This document shows positions 26,566 to 35,774 of a stretch of 64,000 nt of DNA, one piece after another; positions within the stretch are counted from its first letter, which is position 1, and every line of letters starts with the position of its first letter. A program made the position numbers and the translations under genes. The notes beneath the pieces were generated by a model that was not told the DNA's origin, searched no databases, and saw nothing but the letters and a program-made list of their open reading frames with translations. This stretch comes from Acidovorax kalamii (GTDB lineage Bacteria; Pseudomonadota; Gammaproteobacteria; Burkholderiales; Burkholderiaceae_C): the NCBI RefSeq assembly GCF_002245625.1, contig NZ_NOIG01000004.1:186001-250000 (forward strand), in the 5' to 3' direction.

Positions 26566-27174
26566 TCAGCTGCCTTTGATGAGTGTCAGGTAGGCGTTGC
26601 GTGTTTCCGCTGAGACAGAGGCCACGAGCTGTTCATGCGGCGTCTGGTGGCGCGCCAGCATGCGGGCGGTGGCGATGGTCTTGGACTTGCAGAACCAGTG
26701 GCAGGTGTGCTGCATGAGGAACAGCTCGGCCGTCATCATGTAGGCGCGGTCTTTGGGCGCCAGGTGGCCGGTGTTCTGCACCACGTGCGCAATGCCGCGC
26801 GCGTGCACAGCCAGGGCCTTGCGCATGTCGAAGGTGGCGGCGGGCAGCAGCTTTTCGGCAAAGGGCAGGGCAATGGAGAGGCGGCTGACCCGCGCGTCGG
26901 CTTCGCTGACTTTGGCGAACTCGGCGGCAAAGCGGCTGAATTGCTCGGCGAGCTGGGATTCGGTGGTGCTCAGCAGGCTCCAGATCTGCTGGCGGCGCTC
27001 GTCGGTGCTCTCGCCCAGGGCGCGCAGGTAACCCTCGGTCAGGGCCTCCATGAGCTTTTCGATCTGGTAGTTGGCCAGATGGCTGCCCAGCAGCGCGATG
27101 CGCTTGCGCTGCTCTTTGGCGTTGAGCATGTAGGTGCCGGTGGCGATCAGGATCGCCAGGATGAGGATGTCCAT
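26566..27174 (-). CDS. Hypothetical protein with N-terminal membrane segment
   Basis: A 202-residue protein that begins with a membrane helix (MDILILAILIATGTYMLNA) followed by a basic region (KEQRKRIALLG), so the N-terminus probably crosses the inner membrane with the rest in the cytoplasm. The remainder is predicted to be mostly helical (EKLMEALTEGYLRALGE, ESQLAEQFSRFAAEFAKV). A Cys and two His cluster in MQHTCHWFCK. I do not recognise the family. The ATG at 27174 is chosen because it starts the hydrophobic segment directly; the frame extends upstream without a plausible start region. Confidence 0.65.
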   Translation of the reverse strand: MDILILAILIATGTYMLNAKEQRKRIALLGSHLANYQIEKLMEALTEGYLRALGESTDERRQQIWSLLSTTESQLAEQFSRFAAEFAKVSEADARVSRLSIALPFAEKLLPAATFDMRKALAVHARGIAHVVQNTGHLAPKDRAYMMTAELFLMQHTCHWFCKSKTIATARMLARHQTPHEQLVASVSAETRNAYLTLIKGS

Positions 27175-27298
27175 GCGGTGGGGGTGCTTGTGTGCAGGGG
27201 TTGTCGGTCTGTTGCGGTGTTGGCTGCGCCGTGCGCCGCAGGGGCGGTGCGCGGCTACCAACAAACCCCAAGGTTACCAACAACCTCTGTCCATGCTT

Positions 27299-28702
27299 TC
27301 AGCCCGCCGGTGGCTGGGGCCATGCCCGCTGGGGTTCGCGGATCAGCTCGAAGGCGTGCGCCACCTGCAGCACGCCCAGATCGTCAAAACGGGCACCTGC
27401 AATCTGCAGGCCAATCGGCAGGCCGGTACGGGTGTAGCCGCAGTTGACTGAGGCCGCGGGCTGCTCGGACATGTTGAATGGCACGGTGAAGCCGATGTGC
27501 TCCAGCGGCCGCAGCGGGTCGTTGGTGGGCGAGGGCAACTCGGCCTGGAAGGCCACGTTGGGCGCTACCGGCGAGATCACGTAGTCGAACGCACTGCATG
27601 CCCTGACGGCAGCCACGCGGGTGACGTGGAACTGCTGGCTGGCGTTGAAGACCTCGGTGCCGCCCATGCCCGCAGCGCTCTCGGCCCAGGCGCGGATGTA
27701 GGGCAGCACTTTCGCGCGCCGCTCAGCGGGCAGGGCCTGCAGGTCGATGTGCGAACGCATGCGCCAGAAATGGTCCATGCCGTCGAGCATGGCCTGGGTC
27801 ATGAACGGTGCCATGGGAACGATGGTGGCGCCAGCGGCTTCCATGAGCTGGGCTGCGCGCTCCACGGCGGCTTTCACTTCGGGCTCCACGGGCAGGCCAC
27901 AGCCCGCATCCAGCAGCAGGCCAATGCGCAGGCCGCGCAGGCGCTCGGCACCTTTGTTGAACTGGCTCCAGGCGATGTCCTGGGCGGGCAGGCTCATGCT
28001 GTCGCGCGCATCGGGCTGGCTCAGCACCTGCATCATCAGCGCGGCGTCGGCCACGGTGCGGGTCATGGGGCCAGCGGCGCGGCCGGTGTAGGGTGGGTCG
28101 ATAGGGATGCGGCCCAGGCTGGGCTTGAGGCTGAAGATGCCACACCAGCTGGCGGGCAGGCGCAGCGAGCCACCGATGTCGGTGCCGATGTGCAGCGGGC
28201 CATAGCCAGCGGCGGCCGCAGCACCACCGCCTGCGCTGGAGCCACCGGGCCCTTTGCTCACATCCCACGGGTTGCGCGACAGCGGGTGGAAGCTGGACAG
28301 GCCCGAGGACAACATGCCGTAGTCGGGCATGGTGGTCTTGGCGACGATGACGGCACCCGCCTCGCGCATGCGGGCGGCGGGCGGGGCGTCGGCTGTGGCG
28401 GGCACCAGCTCCACCGCTGCCGTGCCCAGCGGCGTGGGGTCGCCCTCGGTGGCAATGTTTTCCTTGATGGTGCTGGGCACGCCGTCCAGCAGCCCCTTGG
28501 GCTCGCCGCGCAGCCAGCGGGCCTCGGACGCGCGGGCCTGCGCGAGCGCAGCGTCGGGACGCAGCAGGTAAGTGGCCTGGATGTGGGGTTCCCAGCGTTC
28601 GATGTGCGCCAGCACGGCCTGCGTGACCTCCACGGGGGACAGCGTGCGCTGGCGGTAGGCGGCCAGGAGTTCGTGGGCGGGCAGATCGTGCAGGGCGGTC
28701 AT
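27299..28702 (-). CDS. Amidase (amidase signature family)
   Basis: A 467-residue amidase signature enzyme with the Ser-cisSer-Lys triad: Lys80 in STIKEN, Ser155 in GPGGSSAGGGAA and Ser179 in GTDIGGSLRLPA. These enzymes hydrolyse carboxylic amides; substrates vary widely. It is full length and has no signal peptide. It lies downstream of, and in the same direction as, a peptide-type ABC transporter operon, separated from the binding-protein gene by a 379-bp spacer containing repeats. A link between uptake of an amide-bearing compound and its hydrolysis is therefore plausible, though the spacer suggests a separate promoter. Confidence 0.9.
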   Translation of the reverse strand: MTALHDLPAHELLAAYRQRTLSPVEVTQAVLAHIERWEPHIQATYLLRPDAALAQARASEARWLRGEPKGLLDGVPSTIKENIATEGDPTPLGTAAVELVPATADAPPAARMREAGAVIVAKTTMPDYGMLSSGLSSFHPLSRNPWDVSKGPGGSSAGGGAAAAAGYGPLHIGTDIGGSLRLPASWCGIFSLKPSLGRIPIDPPYTGRAAGPMTRTVADAALMMQVLSQPDARDSMSLPAQDIAWSQFNKGAERLRGLRIGLLLDAGCGLPVEPEVKAAVERAAQLMEAAGATIVPMAPFMTQAMLDGMDHFWRMRSHIDLQALPAERRAKVLPYIRAWAESAAGMGGTEVFNASQQFHVTRVAAVRACSAFDYVISPVAPNVAFQAELPSPTNDPLRPLEHIGFTVPFNMSEQPAASVNCGYTRTGLPIGLQIAGARFDDLGVLQVAHAFELIREPQRAWPQPPAG

Positions 28703-28718
28703 GTCGGGAGTTTTACAA

Positions 28719-28767
28719 GCAAAAAAGGCTGCTACCGCCTATTGGTAAAGCGCTGGCAGCTATTGTT
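28719..28767 (-). repeat. Intergenic repeat family 1, copy F
   Basis: Read on the minus strand it contains caatagctgccagcgcttta followed by ggcggtagcagcc and a T run, matching the layout (tagct, cgctt, gcggtagcggcc) of the other copies. It lies just upstream of the amidase start codon. Confidence 0.5.
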
Positions 28768-28800
28768 TCAGGAGCAGTCCGCTCCTGCAGGTTTTAGATT

Positions 28801-28904
28801 GGCTAACAGAACTCTTCTGGCGTTGTTGCCGCGTCTTGTCGTACTACTCGTACTGCCTGCGACGCGGCGCCTAGCCAGAACCGCTTCGCTGAGTTTTGTT
28901 AACC
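28801..28904. repeat. 104-bp interrupted palindrome upstream of the amidase gene
   Basis: Arms pair in order: ggctaacagaactc (28801-28814) with gagttttgttaacc (28891-28904), ttctggc (28815-28821) with gccagaa (28874-28880), and gccgcgtc (28828-28835) with gacgcggc (28861-28868). The 25-nt apex contains cgtact twice. No coding potential is visible. The structure fits a MITE-like or REP-like mobile palindrome. Confidence 0.6.
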
Positions 28905-28975
28905 GCTCTTAGTGATCCATGGCGCCGCGCGCCACCTGCAGCCCTTGAAACCGGCGCGGCCCAGGCGCGTGCAGC

Positions 28976-29071
28976 CGCGCAAGGGCCGCCCCGCCGCGCT
29001 GGCTGCGTCCCCCTGCCCGCATCGCGTAGCGATGCGAGAGCGGGGGGAAGGCCCGTAGGGCCTCAGGGGGG
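28976..29071 (-). repeat. Intergenic repeat family 2, minus-strand copy
   Basis: On the minus strand it reads CCCCCCTGAG, then GGGCCTTCCCCCC, GGGGGACG, GCCAGCGCGG and GGGCGGCCCTTGCGCGGC. The same blocks in the same order occur at 58342-58456. It begins 10 bases after the stop of the binding-protein gene. Together with the palindrome and copy F it fills the 379-bp gap 28703-29081; I see no gene in that gap. Confidence 0.6.
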
Positions 29072-29081
29072 TGTCCGAATG

Positions 29082-30572
29082 TCACGACCAGGACAGCGCC
29101 GAGATGTCGTTCACGAACACCGGCATGTCTTTCCACAGGCCCTTGAGGTTCTTGTTGGCCACCGTGATCCACTGGTTGGAGTACAGGAAGGCGTGCACCG
29201 AGTCCTCGGCCAGCAGGCGCTGTGCATCGCCCAGCAGCTTGGCGCGGTCAGCAGGGCGGGCGGCGTTCTTGATCTGGTTGAACAGGTCGTTGAACTTGGG
29301 CGAGTTGTAGGCCCAGTAGTAGTCGGGCTTGGCAAAGTTGCCCAGGTCGAACGGCTCGACATGGCTGATCACGGTCAGGTCGTAGTTCTTGCTGCCGTAG
29401 GTGCCGCTGAGCCACTGTGCCCATTCCACGTTCTGGATCTTGGCGATGATGCCGACCTTGGCCAGCTGGGCGGCAATCACCTCGCCACCCTGGCGTGCGT
29501 AGGGCGTGGGGGGCAGCGTCATGGTCAGCTCCAGCGGGGTCTTGATGCCCGCCTCGGCCAGCAGTTTCTTGGACTTTTCGATGTCAAACGGGTTGACGCC
29601 CGTGGTGTCCACGTAGCCAAAAGCGCCGGGCACATAGTGGCTGCCGATGGGCGCGCCGTAGCCGTCGCCCGCACCTTCGATCACCGCCTTGCGGTCAATG
29701 GCGGCGGCAATGGCGCGGCGCACGCGCACATCCTGAAGCGGCTGCTTGCCGTTGTTGATCGCCAGAATGGTCTTGGCACGCGAGCCTGCCACGATCACCT
29801 GGTATTTCGGATTGGCCTTGAACTGCGCCACGCTGCGCGGCGTGACGCGGGGGAAGGCGTCCACGTCGCCCGCCAGCAAGGCAGCCACCTGGGCAGCGGG
29901 GTCGGAGATGAAGCGGAAGGTGGCGCGCTTGATCTTGATGGCCTTGGCATCGCGGTAGTCGGCCCAGGCCGTGAGCACCACGGACGAGCCCTTGTTCCAC
30001 GCTTGCAGCTGGTAGGGGCCGGTGCCCACGGGCTTGTTGGCATTGGTGTCGGCGCTCTTGGGCTCCACGATGATGGAGGTGGCCTGGCCCAGCACGAACA
30101 GCAGGTCGGGGTCGATCTCCTTGTTGAGCAGCACCACGGTGTAGTCGTCCACCACCTGGGTGGTCAGGCCTGCGAACGTGCGCTTGTCCTTGTTGGTGCT
30201 CTTCTCGCCGCCCGCGCGGTCGTACGAGAACTTGACGGCCGCAGCGGTGAAGGGCTCGCCGTTCTGGAACTTCACGCCACGGCGCAGCTTGAAGGTGTAG
30301 GTCTTGAGGTCGGGCGAGACCTCCCAGCTTTCGGCCAGCAGGGGCGACACGCTGCCGTCGGGGTTGATCTTGGTGAGCGTCTCGAAGATGTTGTACTGCA
30401 CGATCTCGGCGATGGCAGACGCTGCACCGGCGGTGGGGTCCAGGCCTGGGGGCTCCAGCGTCATCGCGAGCGTCACCGCATCTTTGCGGCCCTGCGCCAG
30501 GGCGCTGAGCGGGGTGGACAGGGGCACGGCGGCAATCGCGCCAGTGGCAAGGACGGTACGGCGGTTCAGCAT
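29082..30572 (-). CDS. Peptide/nickel-type ABC transporter substrate-binding protein (SBP_bac_5)
   Basis: A 496-residue extracellular binding protein of the family 5 type (DppA/OppA/NikA-like). A twin-arginine-like signal MLNRRTVLATGAIAAVPL leads to a cleavage site after ALAQ near residue 27. Family blocks are LTMTLEPPGLDP-like (here LAMTLEPPGLDPT), LAESWEVSPDLKTYTFKLRRGVKF, and a long C-terminal lobe with VRRAIAAAIDRKAVIEGAGDG. Ligands of this family include oligopeptides, glutathione and opines. The ATG at 30572 has CTGGAG upstream. A hairpin followed by T residues separates it from the ATPase gene, so it may have a different transcript level. Confidence 0.92.
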   Translation of the reverse strand: MLNRRTVLATGAIAAVPLSTPLSALAQGRKDAVTLAMTLEPPGLDPTAGAASAIAEIVQYNIFETLTKINPDGSVSPLLAESWEVSPDLKTYTFKLRRGVKFQNGEPFTAAAVKFSYDRAGGEKSTNKDKRTFAGLTTQVVDDYTVVLLNKEIDPDLLFVLGQATSIIVEPKSADTNANKPVGTGPYQLQAWNKGSSVVLTAWADYRDAKAIKIKRATFRFISDPAAQVAALLAGDVDAFPRVTPRSVAQFKANPKYQVIVAGSRAKTILAINNGKQPLQDVRVRRAIAAAIDRKAVIEGAGDGYGAPIGSHYVPGAFGYVDTTGVNPFDIEKSKKLLAEAGIKTPLELTMTLPPTPYARQGGEVIAAQLAKVGIIAKIQNVEWAQWLSGTYGSKNYDLTVISHVEPFDLGNFAKPDYYWAYNSPKFNDLFNQIKNAARPADRAKLLGDAQRLLAEDSVHAFLYSNQWITVANKNLKGLWKDMPVFVNDISALSWS

Positions 30573-30610
30573 GTTCGGACTCTCCAGACAAAAAACCAGA
30601 CAACAACCAT

Positions 30611-30639
30611 AAAAACCCCGGTGCAATTTGTTACCGGGG
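30611..30639 (-). terminator. Hairpin between the ABC ATPase and binding-protein genes
   Basis: On the minus strand the arms ccccggt and accgggg (30633-30639 and 30616-30622) are followed by five T. It lies inside an apparent operon, between the second ATPase gene and the binding-protein gene. Confidence 0.6.
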
Positions 30640-30677
30640 AGGAAAAAAGCTTTTTACACCATCACACCTGTATTTGG

Positions 30678-31550
30678 TTATGCGGTTTTTGCCGTTGCTG
30701 CTGCGGCGGCGGCAGCCGCACGGCGCGCCCGTGCGCGGCCTGGCAACACCTGCGGCACGGCACCCACCAGCGACTGTGTGTAGGGGTGCTGCGCGTTGCG
30801 GAACAGCTCGCCCGGCGAGCCGCGCTCCACGATGCGCCCCTGGTACAGCACCACCACCTCGTCACACAGGTGGTTGACCACCGCCAGGTCGTGGCTGATG
30901 AGCATGTAGGTGATGCCGAACTGCTGCTGCAGGTCCTGCATCAGGTTGAGCACCTGGGCCTGCACCGACACGTCGAGCGCGCTCACGGGCTCGTCGGCCA
31001 CGATGAGGCGGGGCCGGGTGATGAGGGCCCGTGCGATCGCGATGCGCTGGCGCTGGCCGCCAGAAAACTCGTGCGGGTATTTGCCCAGGTCGTTGGTGCG
31101 CAGGCCCACCTGCGACAGCACCTGGGCCGCCTGCTCGCGCTGCTCGGCACGCGTGGTCTGGCCTTGCGCCTGCAGCGGTTCGGTCACGATGCGCTCCACG
31201 GTCTGGCGCGGGTCCAGCGACCCGTAGGGGTCCTGGAACACCATCTGGAAGTCGCGCCGCGCCTGGCGCAGTTGCTCGGCGGGCAACTGGTGCAGGTTGC
31301 GGCCCAGCAGTTCCACCGTGCCAGCAGTCGGTGCATCCAGCGCCATCACCAGCCGCGCAAGCGTGGACTTGCCCGAGCCCGATTCGCCCACCACACCCAG
31401 ACTGCGGCCAGCGGCGATGGAAAAGCTCACGCCATTGAGGGCCTGCACCGTGCCCGGCGGGCGAAACAGATGCTCGCGGGGCAGTGTGTATTCGCGCACC
31501 AGGTCGGTCACCTGGAGCAGCGGGCCGGCCTGATGTTGGATGTCGCTCAT
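30678..31550 (-). CDS. Peptide-type ABC transporter ATP-binding protein (DppF/OppF-like)
   Basis: A 290-residue ATPase subunit. Walker A is GESGSGKSTLARLV, the signature motif is [16 protein letters not shown], Walker B is RLIVADEPVSALD, and the switch His is in LISHDLAVV. The C-terminal HPYTQSL segment is typical of the oligopeptide/dipeptide importer ATPases. The protein ends in an unusual Ala-rich tail (RARARRAAAAAAAATAKTA). It overlaps the next upstream gene (the DppD-like ATPase) by 4 bases. It should form a heterodimeric motor with that protein under the two permeases. Confidence 0.93.
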   Translation of the reverse strand: MSDIQHQAGPLLQVTDLVREYTLPREHLFRPPGTVQALNGVSFSIAAGRSLGVVGESGSGKSTLARLVMALDAPTAGTVELLGRNLHQLPAEQLRQARRDFQMVFQDPYGSLDPRQTVERIVTEPLQAQGQTTRAEQREQAAQVLSQVGLRTNDLGKYPHEFSGGQRQRIAIARALITRPRLIVADEPVSALDVSVQAQVLNLMQDLQQQFGITYMLISHDLAVVNHLCDEVVVLYQGRIVERGSPGELFRNAQHPYTQSLVGAVPQVLPGRARARRAAAAAAAATAKTA

Positions 31551-32566
31551 GCTGCCACCTCCACGCTGCGGGCTTCGGCAATGGCTTCGCGGCGCAGGCA
31601 GCGCACAGCGTGGTCACCGTCAGCATCGGTGGCCACAACCGTGACAGGGGGCGGCTCGTGGTGGCAGGCGTCGATGGTGTAGCCGCAGCGGCCTGCAAAG
31701 GGGCAGCCTGCGGGCAGGTCCACCAGTTCAGGCACGGTGCCTGGGATGGTGGACAGCCGGGGGCGCTGGCCGGGCGCATGCACGGCACCCAGGTGGGGGC
31801 GCGCCGCAAACAGGCCCCGGGTGTAGGGGTGCGCCATGGCCGAGAAAACGGATGCGGTGGAGCCGCTCTCCACCACGCTGCCGCCGTACATCACCATCAT
31901 GCGGTCCACGTTCTGCGAGATCACGCCCAGGTCGTGCGAGATCAGGATCATGGCCATGTTGCGTTCGGCCACCAGGTCGCTGATGAGGTCCAGGATCTGC
32001 TGCTGGATGGTCACATCCAGCGCCGTGGTGGGCTCGTCGGCAATCAGCAGGTCGGGCCCGCAGGCCAGCGCCATCGCAATGGTGATGCGCTGGCGCTGCC
32101 CGCCGGAAAACTGGTGTGGATAGGCATCGATGCGCTGCGCCGCGTTGGGGATGCCCACGCGGTCCAGCAGTGCAATGGCCTCCTTGCGGGCGCTGGCCGC
32201 GTCCATGCCCCGGTGCAGGCGCAGGGGCTCTGCCACCTGGCGGCCAATGGTGTGCACGGGGTTCAGGGCCGTCATGGGCTCCTGGAACACCATGCCAATG
32301 CGGTTGCCGCGCAGCTGGCACATCTGCGCATCGGTGCGTCCCACCAGCTCTTGGCCGTCAAAGCGGATGCTGCCGGTGACCTGTGCGCTGTCGGGCAGCA
32401 GGCCCATGAGCGACATGGCGGTGATGGACTTGCCACAGCCGGATTCGCCGATCAGGCCCAGGGTTTCACCGCGCGCCAGCGAAAAGCTCACGCCGCGCAC
32501 GGCGTCGGCGGGGCCCCGGTGCGTCTGCAGGCGGATGCGGAGGTTGGAGACTTCTAACAGGGACAT
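31547..32566 (-). CDS. Peptide-type ABC transporter ATP-binding protein (DppD/OppD-like)
   Basis: A 339-residue ATPase subunit, full length for the DppD/OppD group. Motifs: Walker [16 protein letters not shown], signature [16 protein letters not shown], Walker [14 protein letters not shown], and [11 protein letters not shown]-terminal cysteine-containing segment ([19 protein letters not shown]) is the conserved CxxxxxRC-type motif that in relatives can hold an iron-sulfur cluster or metal. The ATG at 32566 ([13 protein letters not shown]) is selected over an upstream in-frame start that would lie inside the preceding gene. The stop overlaps the DppF-like start. Confidence 0.93.
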   Translation of the reverse strand: MSLLEVSNLRIRLQTHRGPADAVRGVSFSLARGETLGLIGESGCGKSITAMSLMGLLPDSAQVTGSIRFDGQELVGRTDAQMCQLRGNRIGMVFQEPMTALNPVHTIGRQVAEPLRLHRGMDAASARKEAIALLDRVGIPNAAQRIDAYPHQFSGGQRQRITIAMALACGPDLLIADEPTTALDVTIQQQILDLISDLVAERNMAMILISHDLGVISQNVDRMMVMYGGSVVESGSTASVFSAMAHPYTRGLFAARPHLGAVHAPGQRPRLSTIPGTVPELVDLPAGCPFAGRCGYTIDACHHEPPPVTVVATDADGDHAVRCLRREAIAEARSVEVAA

Positions 32567-32600
32567 CGTGGGGTGCGGGTGGTCTTCGGTGCGGGGGCTG

Positions 32601-33479
32601 TCAGCGCTTGCGAGAGAGGCGGGGGTCGAGCAAATCACGCAGGCCGTCGCCCAGCAGGTTCAGCCCCAGCACGGCCAGCGCAATCGCCACGCCCGGCCAC
32701 ACGGCCAGCAGCGGGGCCTGGAACATCAAGGTCTGGGCCTCGCTGAGCATGCGGCCCCAGGAGGGCTGGGGCGGCTGTGTGCCCAGGCCCAGGTACGACA
32801 GGGCGGCCTCGGCCAGGATGGCCAGCGCGAACTGGATGGTCGTCTGCACGATGAGCACCGACAGGATGTTGGGCAGCACATGCTCCAGCGTGATGCGCCA
32901 GGTGCCTTTGCCACAAGCCCGCGCGGCCAGGATGTACTCACGTGCCCACACGGCGTTGGCCGAGGCGCGGGTGACACGCGCAAACGTCGGGATATAGAAG
33001 ATGCCGATGGCGATGATCGAATTGACGATGCCTGCGCCAAACACCGCCGTCATCATGATGGCCAGCAGCAGCGCGGGGAAGGCAAACGTGAAGTCCGCCA
33101 GCCGCATGATGATTTCTTCCACCCAGCCGCGCTTGGCCGCCGCCAGCAAGCCCAGCGCCGTGCCGATGGTGAGGCCGATGCCCACTGCGATCACGCCCAC
33201 CAGGATGGAGTTGCGCGCACCGACCATCAGCAGCGAGGCCACATCGCGCCCGAACGCATCCGTGCCCAGCCAGTGCTTGCCGGAAGGGCCGCTCAGCTTG
33301 TTCGCCAGATCCATGTCGTAGGGGGACCAAGGCGTCCAGACCAGCGACAGGGCAGCGGTGGCCACCAGCAGCAGCGACAGCACGGCACCAATGACAAAGC
33401 TGCGGTGGCGCAGCGCGCGGTACAGCCAACTCGGTGCCGAGGTGGTTGCAGGGGAAGGGGAGGAAATAGCGGCGCTCAT
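32601..33479 (-). CDS. Peptide-type ABC transporter permease (DppC/OppC-like)
   Basis: A 292-residue inner-membrane permease with about six hydrophobic helices. The N-terminal helix (FVIGAVLSLLLVATAALSLV) is followed by the periplasmic HWLGTDAFGRDVASLLM motif that identifies the DppC/OppC type. The EAA loop contacting the ATPase appears in REYILAARACGKGTWRITLEHVLPN. It lies 5 bases after the DppB-like gene and 34 bases before the DppD-like gene in the same operon. Confidence 0.93.
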   Translation of the reverse strand: MSAAISSPSPATTSAPSWLYRALRHRSFVIGAVLSLLLVATAALSLVWTPWSPYDMDLANKLSGPSGKHWLGTDAFGRDVASLLMVGARNSILVGVIAVGIGLTIGTALGLLAAAKRGWVEEIIMRLADFTFAFPALLLAIMMTAVFGAGIVNSIIAIGIFYIPTFARVTRASANAVWAREYILAARACGKGTWRITLEHVLPNILSVLIVQTTIQFALAILAEAALSYLGLGTQPPQPSWGRMLSEAQTLMFQAPLLAVWPGVAIALAVLGLNLLGDGLRDLLDPRLSRKR

Positions 33480-33484
33480 GGGGA

Positions 33485-34447
33485 TCAGATGTCGGATGCC
33501 TTCACGCGGGGGTCGATCACGGCGTACAACACGTCCACCACGAAGTTCACGATGATGACCATGGCGGCGAGCAGCATCACGCAGTTGCGCACCACGATCA
33601 GGTCGCGGTTGGAAATCGACTGGAAGATCAAACGGCCCAGGCCGGGCAGGTAGAACACGTTCTCCACCACGATGGTGCCCGCCAGCAGGGAGGCAAACTG
33701 CAGCCCCATCACGGTGACCACCGGGATCATCGCGTTGCGCAGCACATGGCCCCAGAGCGCTGCGCGCTGCGTCAGGCCCTTGGCGCGGGCCGTGCGCACA
33801 AAGTCTTCACGCAGCACCTCCAGCACGGCCGAGCGGGTGATGCGCGCCAGGATGGCAGCCTGCACCACGGCCAGCGCAATGGCGGGCAGCAGCAGTGCCT
33901 TTAGGGCTTCGAGCGGGCTGCCTCCGGCGTCTTCCGTCCAGCCCGGAAAGCCGCCGGCCGAGAACCACTGCAGCTTCACCGAGAACAGCAGGATCAGCAG
34001 GATGGCGAACCAGAAGTTGGGGATGGCAATGCCGATCTGGGCCAGGCCCATCACGCCCACGTCGCCCACCTTGTTGTGGCGTGCCGCGGCGTACACACCA
34101 GCGGCCAGGGCCAGCACCGTGGTGATGACCATGGCCATCAGCGCCAGCGGCACGGTGAGGGCCAGGCGCTCCAGCACCAGGTCGAGCACGGGCGAGCTGT
34201 AGGCGTAGCTGTCGCCCATGTTGCCCACCACCAGGCCACTGACCCATTGCCAGTAGCGCAGGCTGGCGGGCTGGTCCAGCCCCAGCTTGCTGGCCAGCGC
34301 AGCCACGGCATCGGGCGAGGCGTCGGGGCCCATGAGCATCTGCGCGGCGTTGCCCGGCAGGATCTCCAGCACCAGGAACACAACAATGGATGCGCCAATC
34401 AGTGTGGCCAGGAGGGTGGCAAACCGTTTGAGGAAAAACAGACCCAT
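33485..34447 (-). CDS. Peptide-type ABC transporter permease (DppB/OppB-like)
   Basis: A 320-residue inner-membrane permease and first gene of the transporter operon. The N-terminal helix FLKRFATLLATLIGASIVVFLVLEILPG is the standard DppB start; the EAA loop is in REDFVRTARAKGLTQRAALWGHVLRNAMIPV; six helices are expected. The order permease B, permease C, ATPase D, ATPase F, binding protein is consistent, although many dpp operons begin with the binding-protein gene instead. A promoter-like region with a perfect 12-bp palindrome lies about 46 bases upstream of the start. Confidence 0.93.
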   Translation of the reverse strand: MGLFFLKRFATLLATLIGASIVVFLVLEILPGNAAQMLMGPDASPDAVAALASKLGLDQPASLRYWQWVSGLVVGNMGDSYAYSSPVLDLVLERLALTVPLALMAMVITTVLALAAGVYAAARHNKVGDVGVMGLAQIGIAIPNFWFAILLILLFSVKLQWFSAGGFPGWTEDAGGSPLEALKALLLPAIALAVVQAAILARITRSAVLEVLREDFVRTARAKGLTQRAALWGHVLRNAMIPVVTVMGLQFASLLAGTIVVENVFYLPGLGRLIFQSISNRDLIVVRNCVMLLAAMVIIVNFVVDVLYAVIDPRVKASDI

Positions 34448-34486
34448 GGAGCAGGCGGTGGAGGAGGGTGATACGCGAGCGCGTAA

Positions 34487-34909
<423 letters not shown>

Positions 34910-34913
34910 TTCT

Positions 34914-34972
34914 CAAGGTTTTTTGGCCGCTACCGCGCGACCATCAAGCGCTTTAAGCTATCAAAAATATAG
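34914..34972 (-). repeat. Intergenic repeat family 1, copy C
   Basis: Reverse-complement orientation. Bases 34914-34938 are identical over 25 nt to the complement of 22156-22180, and the far end reads aagctatcaaaaatatag. It fills most of the gap between the ferredoxin gene and pth, which converge here. Confidence 0.75.
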
Positions 34973-35010
34973 TGATTGGCAGTTGAGCCAGTCGCTGTCC
35001 CGGTCGCTGA

Positions 35011-35619
35011 TCAGTCTTCCACCGGGCGCACAGGCTTGGGGCGGGGTGGCTTGGTGGTGTGGATCAGCAGGGTGGCCTTGTCCATCTCGCCTGCCAGCAT
35101 GGCGGGGTAGGCCTTGAGCGAATGGCTGATGCAGTCCTCGATCAGTGTGCGCTGGTCGGGCGACGGCTTCTTCAGCACCCAGTTGGCGACTTCGCTCTTC
35201 ACGCCGGGGTGGCCGATGCCGATGCGCAGGCGCCAGTAGTCGGGCGAGCCCAGCTGGCCGTGGATGTCGCGCAGGCCGTTGTGCCCCGCGTGGCTGCCGC
35301 CGCGCTTGAGCTTGACCTGGCCGGGGGGGATGTCCAGCTCATCGTGCACCACCAGGATTTCCTCGGGCTGGATCTTGAAGAACCGCGCGAGCGAGGCGAC
35401 GGATTTGCCCGAAAGGTTCATGAAGGTCTGAGGCTGCAGCAACCATACGGTCTGGCCATGCACCGTGGTGCGTGCCACCAGCCCGTGGTAGCTGCGCTCG
35501 GGCACCAGCGTAGCCTTGAGTTCGCGCGCCAGGGCATCAATCCACCAGAATCCGGCGTTGTGGCGGGTCGCTTCGTAGTCGGGCCCCGGGTTTCCTAGGC
35601 CTACAAACAGCTTGATCAT
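35011..35619 (-). CDS. pth: Peptidyl-tRNA hydrolase
   Basis: A 202-residue Pth enzyme that releases peptides from stalled peptidyl-tRNA. Catalytic and substrate-binding residues are seen in [19 protein letters not shown] (Asn10, His20), in [12 protein letters not shown], and in [25 protein letters not shown]. The length is normal. It follows rplY on the minus strand with a 155-bp spacer holding a strong terminator, so it is probably transcribed from its own promoter or by read-through. The order prs-rplY-pth is conserved among proteobacteria. Confidence 0.96.
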   Translation of the reverse strand: MIKLFVGLGNPGPDYEATRHNAGFWWIDALARELKATLVPERSYHGLVARTTVHGQTVWLLQPQTFMNLSGKSVASLARFFKIQPEEILVVHDELDIPPGQVKLKRGGSHAGHNGLRDIHGQLGSPDYWRLRIGIGHPGVKSEVANWVLKKPSPDQRTLIEDCISHSLKAYPAMLAGEMDKATLLIHTTKPPRPKPVRPVED

Positions 35620-35676
35620 GGGCGGGATTATCCGTGTGCGAATAGTGGCGGAGAGGCGGGGGTACGCGGGTGCTGA

Positions 35677-35706
35677 AAAACAAACGGCCCACCGAGGTGG
35701 GCCGTT
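35677..35706 (-). terminator. Rho-independent terminator after rplY
   Basis: Arms aacggcccacc (35683-35693) and ggtgggccgtt (35696-35706) give a strong hairpin; on the minus strand it is followed by TTTGTTTTT. It separates rplY from pth. Confidence 0.8.
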
Positions 35707-35774
35707 GGTCAGGCCGGATCCGCCGAGACGGGGCCTGAATGGAAAGGCGAGTGGATCAGCGAGGGGCTGATTGA

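Noticed and set aside
28896..31682. Open frame of over 900 codons on the plus strand across the ABC transporter genes
   Set aside because: It is antisense to well-supported genes (binding protein, ATPase), is rich in His, Gln, Arg and Gly as expected for the shadow of GC-rich codons, and shows no domain.
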